DNA from: Cymbomonas tetramitiformis
Lineage: Eukaryota; Chlorophyta; Pyramimonadophyceae; Pyramimonadales; Pyramimonadaceae
Assembly (NCBI GenBank): GCA_001247695.2
Contig: LGRX02034699.1
Coordinates: 1 to 64,000 of the forward strand
Direction: 5' to 3'
DNA: 64,000 nt
Positions 63,919 to 64,000 of the stretch are shown one piece after another. Numbering within the stretch: position 1 is the first letter of the stretch; every line of letters starts with the position of its first letter. A program made the translations under genes and the position numbers. The notes under the pieces were generated by a model, which ran no database searches, was not told the DNA's origin, and saw nothing but the letters and a program-made list of their open reading frames with translations.

Positions 63919-64000
63919 GTATAAGGGGGTACGGGTCGCAATTTCTTTTGTTATTTGTTGCAACAAAACAAAACATTATTTCACGAATTCAACCGGTAGA

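Overview
The window is eukaryotic nuclear DNA dominated by transposable elements. Evidence: GT-AG introns that restore reading frames, LTR, DIRS-like and non-LTR retrotransposons, MITEs, many minisatellites, and long AT-rich stretches without genes. I see no operons, tRNAs, rRNAs or CRISPR arrays. A unicellular green alga (prasinophyte type, for example a Cymbomonas-like genome) is my best guess, but that is inference from element content only.

Layout. 1-2.1 kb: two satellite-like arrays. 2.36-4.29 kb: a spliced, slightly broken transposase-like gene. 4.4-5.2 kb: CCAAT-containing tandem repeats. 5.24-8.77 kb: a decayed minus-strand Ty3/gypsy fragment. 8.8-13.7 kb: AT-rich DNA with minisatellites and an LTR-like relic. 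13.74-16.5 kb: a PIF/Harbinger-like MITE, an ORF1-like decayed gene, and a 1.09-kb TIR element with a 4-bp target duplication. 17.11 kb: a RING-like gene interrupted by a 13.75-kb Ty3/gypsy chromovirus (17,373-31,121; matching LTRs, PPT, PBS, TSD ATATT). 31.2-51.9 kb: a DIRS-like tyrosine-recombinase element that has absorbed a 5'-truncated LINE copy (minus strand) and a long LINE copy (plus strand). The long LINE is itself interrupted by a 1.07-kb TIR element, a ~0.5-kb insertion, a gag-only LTR element (whose 3' LTR carries a TA-target DNA element) and a piggyBac-like MITE. 52-52.9 kb: an ATT-tailed insertion between 95-bp direct repeats. 53.4-57.8 kb: exon-like ORFs and a 32-bp minisatellite. 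57.84-62.08 kb: a large TIR/TIR/LRR protein gene. The rest is microsatellites and a 30-bp array.

Main result. Three unrelated retroelement classes here carry DNA-methyltransferase-like domains. The chromovirus has two: an adenine-type NPPY domain between RNase H and integrase, and a C5-type domain (PPC and ENP motifs) after the chromodomain. The LINE has an adenine-type NPPF domain at its C terminus, present in two independent insertions. The DIRS element has the NPPF domain known for that class. Excising the inserted elements and one TSD copy restores open frames at five points, so the order of insertion can be read directly: DIRS first, then LINEs, then the LTR element and MITEs, then the TA element inside the LTR.
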